Below are positions 32,157 to 40,358 of a stretch of DNA of 64,000 nt, one piece after another. Under the pieces are notes generated by a model. The model saw only the letters and a list, made by a program, of their open reading frames with translations, was not told the origin of the DNA and did no database searches. The stretch spans positions 1-64,000 of the forward strand of contig JAHDVK010000005.1 in the NCBI GenBank assembly GCA_023384675.1, given 5' to 3'. Origin of the DNA: Bryobacteraceae bacterium. GTDB taxonomy: Bacteria; Acidobacteriota; Terriglobia; Bryobacterales; Bryobacteraceae. Within the stretch, counting starts at the first letter, position 1; each line of letters starts with the position of its first letter. The position numbers and the translations under genes are program-made.

Positions 32157-33337
32157 CAGGCCCGGGTAAGGAAGATCGGCAAGCCGCGCTTCTTTGAATA
32201 ATCCGGCCGGTATCGCTCGGTGTTGTACATCGTCGCGAGGTCCACCTTCCGCGGCCCAAGCTTCGGATCGGGGATCTCCACCAGGTCGTAGCAACCATTC
32301 GTGATCCCGGTCATCACTCCGCTCTTACCTTCGGCCATCGCATCCATCGCCATATTGCCGAAAGTCGCCGCCACCAGCTTGTCGGTGAAGTCCGGATCGC
32401 CTGAGCGCAGATCGTAAGTCAGATCGCTCACAATCGTCTCTTCCTTGGCCCGTGCCTTGATCTCCGACGCTAGATCGTCGCCGACGTTCGCTTTCTTCTG
32501 ATGCCCGTAAGCATCGGCTTCCCCGTAGTGGCGCACCTGATACCCTTCCCACTCCGCGCCTTCACTCAATATAACCAGCGCGTAGTTCGAAGGATTCGTC
32601 CGCTTATCATGAACCAGCAATTCGATCAGCCTCTCGAGATTCACTTTGTATTCGGGAATCACACAGCGGATCGACGTCACATATGCCGTGTAAAGCGCGG
32701 TGTATCCCGCATCCCGTCCAAAGATCCGGAAGATGCCGATCCGCTCGTGCGATCCCACCGTCGTCCGCTGCCGCTGAATCGCGCTCTCAGCGCGTGTGAT
32801 CGCCGTTGAGAACCCGATGCAATACTCGGTGTTCTGCACATCGTTGTCCATTGTCTTCGGGATCGCGATCACCTTCACGCCTTCGCTATGCAGGCGCGCG
32901 GCGTAACTCAGCGTGTCGTCTCCGCCAATCGCCACAACGTAGTCTACTCCCAGCGTTTCGAGGTTCTTCAAAACGGCGCTCGTCACGTCGGACGTCGTGA
33001 ACTTCTTGCCATCCTTTTCGCGCTCCGTTTTAGGAAAACTCTCTCCTTCCAAATGCGGCGGGAGCGCCTTCATCTTCGCCGGGTTCGTCCGGCTGGAGTG
33101 AAGAAAGGTGCCGCCGGTCCGGTCGATCGTCCGGGTGTTCAATGGGGTCAGGGGCAGCACGTACCTCGACTTGCTTTCGGCGTCGTCGAGGTTCAGGTGG
33201 GTCAAGCCCTCCCAACCGCGCCGGATGCCGATCACCTCGGAGCCCATTTCAACTCCGCGATAGGTCACCTGCTTGATGACCGCGTTGAGCCCGGGCACGT
33301 CGCCGCCACCGGTGAGGATCACAATTCTCTTGGCCAT
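32156..33337 (-). CDS. 6-phosphofructokinase, PPi-signature form
   Basis: A 393-residue phosphofructokinase with the residue pair that marks pyrophosphate use: GGDDT near residue 137 (Asp where ATP enzymes have Gly) and PKTMDND near 157 (Lys where ATP enzymes have Gly). The active site segments GGGDVPGLN and IFRIFGRDAGYTALY are intact. PPi-dependent enzymes work reversibly in glycolysis and gluconeogenesis. The ATG at 33337 has AGGAGAG upstream. It forms a minus-strand pair with the methyltransferase. TATACT- and TATAAC-like -10 motifs overlap on opposite strands near 33390, in the divergent gap to the RsbU-like gene. Confidence 0.88.
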   Translation of the reverse strand: MAKRIVILTGGGDVPGLNAVIKQVTYRGVEMGSEVIGIRRGWEGLTHLNLDDAESKSRYVLPLTPLNTRTIDRTGGTFLHSSRTNPAKMKALPPHLEGESFPKTEREKDGKKFTTSDVTSAVLKNLETLGVDYVVAIGGDDTLSYAARLHSEGVKVIAIPKTMDNDVQNTEYCIGFSTAITRAESAIQRQRTTVGSHERIGIFRIFGRDAGYTALYTAYVTSIRCVIPEYKVNLERLIELLVHDKRTNPSNYALVILSEGAEWEGYQVRHYGEADAYGHQKKANVGDDLASEIKARAKEETIVSDLTYDLRSGDPDFTDKLVAATFGNMAMDAMAEGKSGVMTGITNGCYDLVEIPDPKLGPRKVDLATMYNTERYRPDYSKKRGLPIFLTRA

Positions 33338-33447
33338 TCTCTCTCCTGTTTCCAACCGGATTCGTTGGATCTATGAAACTTGATTTCAGTATAACTGGTC
33401 CGCTTTCTTCGCGGACGAGAAAACGGCAGTTTATCATTGAAAGGACC

Positions 33448-35019
33448 ATGGACGCCCGCTTGGACTCGTCGCGCCTCGAATCGCTTCTTGAATCCGCCAA
33501 GGTTCTCGGATCCTCCCTCCGCCTCGAAGACCAGCTCAGCCACCTCGCTCGCACCATCATGGGCCGGCTGCTCGTCACCCGCTGCGTCATCGCCGCCGGC
33601 GACGCCATCGTCATCAACCGCGGCGTGCCAGGCTTGAAGCCCGGTATCCCCTTTCCCTCCGACCCCGCGTCATTCGGCCTCGCTAGTGTCCACCCCATCG
33701 GCCTTGCTGAGGCGCCCCAAGGTCTGCTCGGCATCGGACGGCCCGCCAACGGCCGCCTCAGCCGGAACGAAAGCGACTTTCTCGATGCCCTGCTCGCTCT
33801 CGCCGCAACTTCCATCGCCAACGCCCGCGCCCATCAGGAAGTCCTCGCCCGCAACCAGGAATTAAGGGCCCTGCTCGATCTCTCCCGCGGCATCGCCGCC
33901 GCGATCGACCCCGAAGACCTGGCCCGCCTCCTGATGCTCACTCTCGCCGGCCGCTACGCCCTCCGTTCCCATGCCCTCAGCACCTGGAGCGAAGGCCACG
34001 CCAACGTCACTCGCGTCCGCGGCCTCCCGGGCCTCGATCCACAGTCTCTTCGCGAGTCGCTGGGCGAAAGCACAGAACCGGTCGCCCACGGCGAACTGAC
34101 CCTCTTCCCCATCCGCATGGCCGAAGGCACAGCCGGCGTCGTCGCCCTCGGCCCGCGGGCCAGCGGCGCACCGTATACCGAGGGCGATCTGGAATTCATC
34201 GCCAGCCTCGTCGCGCAAGCCACAGTCGCCCTCGGCAACGCCTGGCGCTTCCAGGACACCCTCTACCGCCAGCACCTCGAAGAGGAACTCACGCTTGCTG
34301 CTTCCATTCAAAAGGACCTGTTCCCCGCCTCCTTACCCGGCCTGGTTCATACCGCCGCCGCCGCCCGCAACCGCCAGGCCCGCGAAGTCGGCGGCGACTA
34401 CTACGACGCCTTGCCCGTCAGCGCGCGCGGAGCCGAAACCCTCCATTTGTTCACTGTCGCCGACATCTCCGGTAAAGGCGTCGGCGCCTCGCTCCTCATG
34501 GCCAATATCCAAGCCACCTTGCGCGCCGTTCTTGCCAGCGAGTCCGCCCTCACCGTCGTCGCCTCCCGCACCTCGGACCTGCTGTACGCCTCCACCCCCG
34601 GCAGCAAATACGCCACCGCCATCTTCGTCCAGTACGACCCTCTCACCGGAGCCTGCGAGTATGTCAACGCGGGCCACAACGAAGGCGTCGTCCTCCGCCG
34701 CAACGGCGGCGTGGAACTCCTGAAGGCCACCGGCCTGCCCGTCGGCCTGCTGCCCAAGCGCGACTACGACTCCGCGCGCTTCAGCCTCAATCACGGCGAC
34801 CTGCTGCTGATCTATTCCGACGGCGTCCCCGAAGCTTGCACCAGTGACAACCAGGAGTTCGGTCTCGAGCGCGCCATCTCCTGCCTGCGCAACTCCCAGC
34901 ACCTCGATCCGGAAACCATCCTCGACCACCTGTTCGGCGAAATCGACCGCTTCGCCGCGGGCGCGCCCCAGCACGACGACATCACCGCCCTCATACTCAA
35001 ACGGACCGCGGACGCCTGA
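33448..35019 (+). CDS. RsbU/SpoIIE-like PP2C phosphatase with GAF-like sensor
   Basis: A 523-residue serine phosphatase that would dephosphorylate a STAS-domain anti-anti-sigma factor. Two GAF-like regions occupy roughly residues 1-290 (ARTIMGRLLVTRCVIAAGD and TLAGRYALRSHALSTW). The PP2C/SpoIIE domain follows, with AREVGGDYYDALPV, FTVADISGKGVGASLLMAN, LLIYSDGVPEA and the metal pair in APQHDDITALILK. The ATG at 33448 has GAAAGGA upstream; a frame extending to 33373 adds unrelated residues. It is the first gene of a three-gene partner-switching set. Confidence 0.9.
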   Translation: MDARLDSSRLESLLESAKVLGSSLRLEDQLSHLARTIMGRLLVTRCVIAAGDAIVINRGVPGLKPGIPFPSDPASFGLASVHPIGLAEAPQGLLGIGRPANGRLSRNESDFLDALLALAATSIANARAHQEVLARNQELRALLDLSRGIAAAIDPEDLARLLMLTLAGRYALRSHALSTWSEGHANVTRVRGLPGLDPQSLRESLGESTEPVAHGELTLFPIRMAEGTAGVVALGPRASGAPYTEGDLEFIASLVAQATVALGNAWRFQDTLYRQHLEEELTLAASIQKDLFPASLPGLVHTAAAARNRQAREVGGDYYDALPVSARGAETLHLFTVADISGKGVGASLLMANIQATLRAVLASESALTVVASRTSDLLYASTPGSKYATAIFVQYDPLTGACEYVNAGHNEGVVLRRNGGVELLKATGLPVGLLPKRDYDSARFSLNHGDLLLIYSDGVPEACTSDNQEFGLERAISCLRNSQHLDPETILDHLFGEIDRFAAGAPQHDDITALILKRTADA

Positions 35020-35041
35020 CCTGATTTACACTGACATCATC

Positions 35042-35395
35042 GTGCCCAGCAAGTTCCAGATCAGTCAGACCCAGGCCGGCGAGGCCCACGTCCTCGCCCT
35101 CGATGGATTTCTTGATGCGCACACCGCCCCTCAATTCGAGAAGGCCATCGAAGCGGCGGTTGCCGCGGGGCACCTGCGCCTGATCGTGGACTGCGCCCGC
35201 CTCACCTACATCTCCTCCGCGGGCCTCGGCGTCTTCATGAGTTTTCTCGAAGAAATCCGCGAACAGGGTGGAGATCTCAAAGTAGCCGCCCTGGACGAGA
35301 ATGTCTATTCGGTCTTCGAGGTGCTCGGCTTCCCCGCCCTGCTCGATATCCAACCCACTGTCAAAGCCGCCGCCGCCCGATTCACCGGAGCCTGA
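35042..35395 (+). CDS. STAS-domain anti-sigma factor antagonist
   Basis: A 117-residue STAS protein of the SpoIIAA/RsbV type, which releases a sigma factor when unphosphorylated. The signature LRLIVDCARLTYISSAGLGVFMS is split across the sheet and helix, with the target Ser at residue 58 or 59. DGFLDAHTAP and LKVAALDENVYSVFEVLGF are the other family blocks. I prefer the GTG at 35042; the frame is open further upstream but lies inside the RsbU-like gene. The next gene starts 3 bases after the stop. Confidence 0.9.
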   Translation: MPSKFQISQTQAGEAHVLALDGFLDAHTAPQFEKAIEAAVAAGHLRLIVDCARLTYISSAGLGVFMSFLEEIREQGGDLKVAALDENVYSVFEVLGFPALLDIQPTVKAAAARFTGA

Positions 35396-35398
35396 ACC

Positions 35399-35833
35399 AT
35401 GGCCAGCTTCGAAAAAACCTTCTCCCTGCGCGTCCCGAGTTCGACCGAGAACCTGTCCATGATCCGCGACTTCGTGTCCAACATCGGAGTCCGTGCCGGG
35501 CTCGACGAATCCCAGGTGCTCCGCCTCGCCCTGGCCGTCGACGAAGCTTGTGCCAACGTGATCGAACACGCCTACGGCAGCGAGCACATCCACGAGGTCA
35601 CGATCCGCGGCGAACTCGACAACGAGGAGCTCAGCTTCGTGATCGTCGACACCGGCCGCCACTTCGATCCCGCCTCGCTGAAGTCCGAAACGGTCGAAGA
35701 ATTGGTGAAACAGCGCAAGTCCGGCGGCCTCGGCCTGCGCCTCATCCGCACCATCATGGACGACGTCCAATACCGCATCATCCCCGGCGAAAAGAACGAG
35801 CTTCGCATGACCAAGAAGCTCCACAGAGGCTGA
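35399..35833 (+). CDS. RsbW-like anti-sigma factor serine kinase
   Basis: A 144-residue HATPase of the SpoIIAB/RsbW type that phosphorylates the STAS antagonist. The N box LAVDEACANVIEHAYG, G1 box IVDTGRHFDP and G2 box GGLGLRLIRTIMDDV are all intact. No sigma factor gene follows, so the partner sigma (or a downstream effector other than a sigma) is elsewhere. The gap of 173 bases to the S41-like gene contains an extended -10 element. Confidence 0.9.
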   Translation: MASFEKTFSLRVPSSTENLSMIRDFVSNIGVRAGLDESQVLRLALAVDEACANVIEHAYGSEHIHEVTIRGELDNEELSFVIVDTGRHFDPASLKSETVEELVKQRKSGGLGLRLIRTIMDDVQYRIIPGEKNELRMTKKLHRG

Positions 35834-35927
35834 CCGCCGCCTGCGCCCTCTGAAACCGGATCGATTTCGTTGCAGCCTTTTTCCTCTTCCGCGCGTCTTA
35901 TGAACAGTGGCCGGACCTGCCCGCCGC

Positions 35928-35938
35928 TGGTATATACT
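35928..35938 (+). promoter_or_regulatory. Extended -10 promoter element
   Basis: TGG followed by TATATAC is an extended -10-like motif, resembling the smpB one, 69 bases before the S41-family start. No strong -35 is visible. It is the only promoter candidate I see in the gap 35834-36006. Confidence 0.35.
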
Positions 35939-36006
35939 TCTAATCAGGGATATTTCTCTCCGGTGGCCGCTGGGGCTGGCGCCGGAAGGCCGGGAGGCGC
36001 ACGAAA

Positions 36007-37326
36007 ATGAATCGCCGTTTCAAGCTCGGAGTGGTCAGTTTGTCCACGATCCTGGTGGGCTTTCTGCTCATCGGCGTGGTGTTGGGCCAAAGCACACCGG
36101 TCGGATCTGACCCATACCGGCATCTCAACGTCTTTACCGAGGTCTTCGCCAAAATCAAGTCCGAATACGTTGAAGAACCCGATATGAAGAACGTGACGCT
36201 CGGCGCCATCAACGGCCTGCTCGTCTCCATGGATCCCTTCTCGAGTTACCTCAACAAGGAACAGTTTGAGGCCTACCAGGAAGCCCAGCGCACCCCGAAG
36301 GCCAATATCGGACTTGTGCTGTCGCGCAAGTATGGCTTCGAAATGGGCGTCGTGGATGCCATTGAAGGTTCGCCCGCGCACCAGATGGGTCTCACCACCG
36401 GCGATATCATCGAGGCGATCAACGGCATCTCCACCCGCGATATGCCCCTCGCCTTCGCCGAGGTCCTGCTGAAAGGTCCCCCCGGGTCAACCGTCGAATT
36501 GCTTGTCCTGCGGCTGCGCCGCCCTGAACCCACGACGGTCAAGTTGACCCGCGCCCCCGTATCCCCCCCGGCCGTAGCCGCCAGAATGGTTGACACCGTC
36601 ACCGCCCACGTCACCGTCCGCTCGCTGGCTCCCCAGCAGACCGGCGCCATCGCCCAGAAGATTCGCGAACTTCAGCAGCAGGGCGCACGTAAGCTGATTC
36701 TGGATCTGCGGAATTGCGCCGTTAGCGACCCCGCTGAGGGCGTCGCACTCGCTGATTTATTCCTCGATTCCGGCAAGATCACCACGCTCGAAGGCCAGCG
36801 CTTCCCCAAGGAAACGTTCAACGCCTCGCCTGGCAAGACGATCTGGAAAGATCCTCTGGTAGTGTTAACCAACCGGGGCACCGCCGGCGCCGCCGAAATC
36901 GCCGCCACTGCGCTGCTCGAAAACAAGCGAGCCGAGTTGGTCGGCGAGCGCACCTACGGTGACGCCGCCCTGCGCAAACCCATTCCCACCGGCGACGGCG
37001 GCGCTGTGCTGCTGGCCGTCGCCAAGTATTACTCGCCGGAGGGCAAGGCAATCCAGGACGTTTCGGTCACCCCCACTCACGCCGTGGCTGATACCACGGA
37101 AGGCTCCATGGCCGGCCTCGATGCCGAGGGCGAAGATCCGGAAGCCGGCGTTCCCGGCGCTCCCGCTCCACCGCCCACCGCCGCCGAGCCGGCGGAAGAT
37201 AAGATTTTGGAAAAGGCCATTGAAGTGCTCAGCGGCAAAGCCGGACCCGCGGGCCGGGAAGCCGCTCAGGCCATCGCTCCGGAATTGCTCCCCCGGATCG
37301 GTGTCCCACGTTCGATGCGCCCGTAA
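36007..37326 (+). CDS. S41-family (CtpA-like) PDZ protein, predicted catalytically dead
   Basis: A 439-residue exported or membrane-anchored protein with the layout of C-terminal processing peptidases: a hydrophobic N terminus (LGVVSLSTILVGFLLIGVVLG), an N-terminal helix domain, a PDZ domain near 98-185 (AIEGSPAHQMGLTTGDIIEAI), and the S41 core. In E. coli Prc the catalytic pair is Ser452 and Lys477. An ungapped alignment across NRGTAGAAEIAATALLEN and GERTYGDAALR places Gly at the Ser position (294) and Asp at the Lys position (319). Both residues are therefore missing, while the surrounding fold motifs (GERTYG, AKYYSPEGKAI) are kept. It may act as a binding or regulatory subunit. A Pro/Ala-rich C-terminal segment follows. 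Confidence 0.85.
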   Translation: MNRRFKLGVVSLSTILVGFLLIGVVLGQSTPVGSDPYRHLNVFTEVFAKIKSEYVEEPDMKNVTLGAINGLLVSMDPFSSYLNKEQFEAYQEAQRTPKANIGLVLSRKYGFEMGVVDAIEGSPAHQMGLTTGDIIEAINGISTRDMPLAFAEVLLKGPPGSTVELLVLRLRRPEPTTVKLTRAPVSPPAVAARMVDTVTAHVTVRSLAPQQTGAIAQKIRELQQQGARKLILDLRNCAVSDPAEGVALADLFLDSGKITTLEGQRFPKETFNASPGKTIWKDPLVVLTNRGTAGAAEIAATALLENKRAELVGERTYGDAALRKPIPTGDGGAVLLAVAKYYSPEGKAIQDVSVTPTHAVADTTEGSMAGLDAEGEDPEAGVPGAPAPPPTAAEPAEDKILEKAIEVLSGKAGPAGREAAQAIAPELLPRIGVPRSMRP

Positions 37327-37371
37327 GCGGTTTTCGAATTCGATTCTTGGAAGGAAACTGGGAAGCAAACC

Positions 37372-37674
37372 ATGCCACTGTATGAATACAAGTGCGCCAA
37401 CTGCGGCGATGTCTTCGAAGTGATACAGAAGTTTTCGGACGCCCCGCTCACCACGCACCAGGCTTGCGGCGGCGCGGTCCAAAGGCTCATCTCCTCGTCC
37501 GCCCTGCAATTTAAGGGCACGGGGTGGTATGTCACTGATTACGCGAAGGGCAACGGCAAAAGCAATGGCAAGGCCGACGGCGGTGCGGGGGAGAGTTCCT
37601 CCAAGTCGGCCGGGTCCTCCACCACGGACACCACCGCGAAACCCGCGGTTACTACACCCTCTCCCGCCAAGTGA
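37372..37674 (+). CDS. FmdB-family zinc ribbon protein
   Basis: A 100-residue small protein of the FmdB/CxxC putative regulatory family. PLYEYKCANCGDVFEV carries the first zinc knuckle (Cys8, Cys11). The usual second CxxC is altered: the first ligand is His29 (TTHQACGG) with Cys32, so the site would be Cys3His. LISSSALQFKGTGWYVTDY is the conserved FmdB tail of the domain. A Gly/Ser/Thr-rich, low-complexity C terminus of about 45 residues follows. The GGAAGGA ribosome site is close by. Its 3' end overlaps the convergent PAP2 gene by 23 bases. Confidence 0.85.
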   Translation: MPLYEYKCANCGDVFEVIQKFSDAPLTTHQACGGAVQRLISSSALQFKGTGWYVTDYAKGNGKSNGKADGGAGESSSKSAGSSTTDTTAKPAVTTPSPAK

Positions 37675-38509
37675 AGCTGTATCCCAGCGCGAGCAGCGCC
37701 ACGGCAAAACCAGCCGCGGTGTCCACCGCGTAGTGATAGCGGCCGTAGATTGTCGCCACGGCGATCAGCGCCGCCAGCGCCAGCACGGCATGGCCGCTGA
37801 ACTGGCGCCCCGGTAACGTCCGCAGCAGGCCGAAGGCGGCAGAGAAGGCGCAAGCCGTGTGGCCGCTTGGAAAGACGCTCGCCGTGATTGCATAACGCTC
37901 CAGTACGGCCAGATTCACGCGCCGGAAGCACGTATCCATCGCCGGCGCTGCCTCCGGATAGAGAATTCGCGGCGTGGTCGAGGGAAACCAGGGATAGAAA
38001 GCATACGTGGTCAGCGTCCCGAACAACAGGACGCTGTAGAAATCGTCAATCCGGCGCCGCTCGCCTTTGAGGGTCAGCGCCACCACTCCGAAAACCGGCA
38101 GGCCATACGTCAACAGGTAGGCCGCCTCGATAAGATTCGGCAGTAGCGGGCCCGCCGATTCCACCAGCGCCGATCCACCCCAATCGCCCAGCAGCCGCAG
38201 GTCCCAGCGCAGCCAGGCTTCCTCGATTCGCGGACCTTCGTGGGGTAAGGCGATCCAGTTCATCTGCCGGTAGGCCAGCAGGAGCAGCGGCAACGGATAG
38301 ACGTCGCGGACATAGTCCAAAGTAAGAAATCCGCGCGCACGATTCGCCCATGCGAACAGGAAGAACCAGAAAAGGATCGCGATGTTGGCTGTCACCGTGA
38401 GCGTCCGGACTTCCGGCGCCACTGGGCGCACAAGTGCCAGCACAGCCACATACGTAAAGTAGGCGCTGAAAAACAATTCACTCCGCCGGAACCGCAAGGA
38501 TCTCCACAT
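37652..38509 (-). CDS. PAP2-superfamily membrane phosphatase
   Basis: An integral membrane phosphatase of 285 residues with about six hydrophobic segments. The C-terminal motif ASVFPSGHTACAF and the final YGRYHYAVDTAAGF give the PSGH and R-x5-H-x3-D blocks of the PAP2/PgpB family. The N-terminal third is a further membrane region, as in inositolphosphotransferase-like members (DUF with IPCS-type ends). Its divergent neighbour is a UbiA-type prenyltransferase, so it may remove phosphate from a polyprenyl-phosphate sugar intermediate, as Rv3807c does in mycobacterial arabinan synthesis. The start is ATG at 38509 or 38533. Confidence 0.82.
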   Translation of the reverse strand: MWRSLRFRRSELFFSAYFTYVAVLALVRPVAPEVRTLTVTANIAILFWFFLFAWANRARGFLTLDYVRDVYPLPLLLLAYRQMNWIALPHEGPRIEEAWLRWDLRLLGDWGGSALVESAGPLLPNLIEAAYLLTYGLPVFGVVALTLKGERRRIDDFYSVLLFGTLTTYAFYPWFPSTTPRILYPEAAPAMDTCFRRVNLAVLERYAITASVFPSGHTACAFSAAFGLLRTLPGRQFSGHAVLALAALIAVATIYGRYHYAVDTAAGFAVALLALGYSFTWRERV

Positions 38510-38620
38510 GGTCAGGACACCGCCCGAATCCAAGATAGCGGATCTTGCGGGAAAGCTCTCGACCGCGGACCCCGGCAGTGGCCCTCACCGACAGCCGATG
38601 GATATACTGGGGAACTCTGG

Positions 38621-39532
38621 ATGTCCCTGCCGCCGGCTTCAACTCACACCGCACCCGCACATTCCAGCACGTCCCTTCTTCCCCTACTTCAAGCTCTGCG
38701 GCCTGAGCAATGGCTGAAAAACCTCCTGGTGTTTCTGCCCATGCTGGCGGGACACCATTTCCAGGATGAACACTCCTGGATCAATGCCGCGCTGTGCTTC
38801 GCCATTTTCAGCCTTGGAGCTTCGGGCCAATACCTCATCAACGACCTCGCGGACCTGCGTTGGGACCGCTTGGACCGCTGCAAGCGGGGGCGCCCGCTGG
38901 CGTCGGGCAGGCTCCAGCCCATCACCGCCAGAGCGGCGGCGGCAGTGCTCATCCTGCTCAGTCTGGCCATCGCATGGTGGCTCCCCGAGGGCGTGTTTGC
39001 GATCCTGCTCGGCTATCATGCGGGCGCACTGGCCTATACGTTCGCGCTCAAGCGCGCGGCGGTCCTGGATGTGGTCCTGCTGGCCTCCATGTACGGCCTC
39101 CGGGTCTTCGCTGGAGGTGCGGCCGTGCAGATCTGGCCCTCACCCTGGCTGATCGCGTTCGCGCTGTTCTTTTTCCTGAGCCTCGCTTTGCTAAAGCGTG
39201 TGGTGGAGTTGCCGGGCGCGGGCGAAGCGGCGCCGGGCCGCGGATTCAGCGCGGATGACCGGACTTACCTGATCGTGCTTGGCGTCAACACCGGCCTGCT
39301 TTCAGTCCTGGTGCTGGCGCTGTATGTCCAAAGCCCCATGGTGAGCGTGCTGTACCGCAGGCCGGAAGCCCTGTGGCTGCTGGCGCTCGCGCTCGCGTAC
39401 TGGGTGGCGCGGACGTGGCTGCGGGCGGCGAGGGGAGAGATGTCTCGGGGACTGTGGATCAGCCTCGCAACGGACGCGGGAGGCTATTGCGTTCTCGGCG
39501 CGGCAGTGTTGATTTTCTACTTTGCGATTTGA
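38621..39532 (+). CDS. UbiA-family prenyltransferase (DPPR synthase-like)
   Basis: A polytopic UbiA-type enzyme of 303 residues. The first Asp-rich motif reads INDLADLRWDRLDRCKRG at residues 73-90, followed by RPLASG, the pattern of decaprenyl-phosphate phosphoribosyltransferase and similar polyprenyl-phosphate transferases. Nine hydrophobic helices are visible, and the second motif is present as ADDRTYLIVLGVN-like. Such enzymes transfer a phosphosugar onto a C50 lipid phosphate. The neighbouring methyltransferase, CDP-paratose-epimerase-like gene and PAP2 gene are consistent with a polyprenyl-linked sugar. The ATG follows GGGGA with a spacing of about eight bases. Confidence 0.82.
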   Translation: MSLPPASTHTAPAHSSTSLLPLLQALRPEQWLKNLLVFLPMLAGHHFQDEHSWINAALCFAIFSLGASGQYLINDLADLRWDRLDRCKRGRPLASGRLQPITARAAAAVLILLSLAIAWWLPEGVFAILLGYHAGALAYTFALKRAAVLDVVLLASMYGLRVFAGGAAVQIWPSPWLIAFALFFFLSLALLKRVVELPGAGEAAPGRGFSADDRTYLIVLGVNTGLLSVLVLALYVQSPMVSVLYRRPEALWLLALALAYWVARTWLRAARGEMSRGLWISLATDAGGYCVLGAAVLIFYFAI

Positions 39533-39537
39533 ACGGC

Positions 39538-40317
39538 ATGGACTATTTCCGGGAATATCTTGAAAATGGTCCGCTGTTCGCGGCGCTTTTGAGGGGAGCC
39601 GAATGCCAGTTGATGGAGCGTGCCCGCCCGTTCGATTTGCCGGTGCTCGACCTCGGGTGCGGCGACGGCTTCTTCGGTTCGTTGTTGCGGGGAACTGAAT
39701 CCTGGGTAGGGCTGGATCCCGACGAGGCTTCGCTGCGCCGCGCCGGACCAGCCGGGCGTCTCGCCAGACTGGTCCGGGGCGACGGCTCGCGGATGGGCTT
39801 CGCCAGCGGCGCCTTCGGTACAGTGATCTCCAACTCGGTGCTCGAGCACGTAGTCCCGCTGCACCAAACGCTCGCCGAGTCCTTTCGAGTACTGCGCCCG
39901 GGAGGGCGGCTGCTGTTGACGGCGCCGAGCCACCGGTTCGCCGATCTCCTGCTGGGCGCGGCCTTGGCGAGGTCCATCGGATTAAAAAGGCTTGCCCGGG
40001 CCTACGGACGCTGGTTCAACAACCATTCCCGGCACCACCACACAGTGGAAATTGAAACGTGGCGCCAATGGCTGGAGCACGCAGGTTTCCGCGTCGTCAA
40101 GGCGCATTATTATCTCTCGCCCGCCGCTCTGCGCGCCTTTGATGCGGCGCACTACCTGAGTGTTCCGCGCCTGGTGAGCCGGAAGCTGACCGGCCGCTGG
40201 ATGCGGTTCCCCAACCCGCTCTCGAACGCTCTCTACGATTGGTGGCTGAGGCGGTATTGCGATCCGTCGCCGGTGGAGGATGGTCCCTACCTCTTCATCG
40301 AGGCGCGCAAGCCTTGA
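39538..40317 (+). CDS. SAM-dependent methyltransferase (class I)
   Basis: A 259-residue methyltransferase. Motif I VLDLGCGDGFFGSLL is followed by WVGLDPDEASLRRA, GFASGAFGTVISNSVLEHVVP and VLRPGGRLLLTAPS. It belongs to Methyltransf_11 type, often found in glycan operons, where it can methylate a sugar or a quinone. The ATG at 39538 is five bases after the UbiA stop. Its GYPR-like C terminus (DDWWLRRYCDP region) has no known motif. Function beyond methyl transfer is unassigned. Confidence 0.82.
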   Translation: MDYFREYLENGPLFAALLRGAECQLMERARPFDLPVLDLGCGDGFFGSLLRGTESWVGLDPDEASLRRAGPAGRLARLVRGDGSRMGFASGAFGTVISNSVLEHVVPLHQTLAESFRVLRPGGRLLLTAPSHRFADLLLGAALARSIGLKRLARAYGRWFNNHSRHHHTVEIETWRQWLEHAGFRVVKAHYYLSPAALRAFDAAHYLSVPRLVSRKLTGRWMRFPNPLSNALYDWWLRRYCDPSPVEDGPYLFIEARKP

Positions 40318-40358
40318 CCGGAAGCCCCCGGCCGCTTCACCATGAGATTTCTTCCGGC

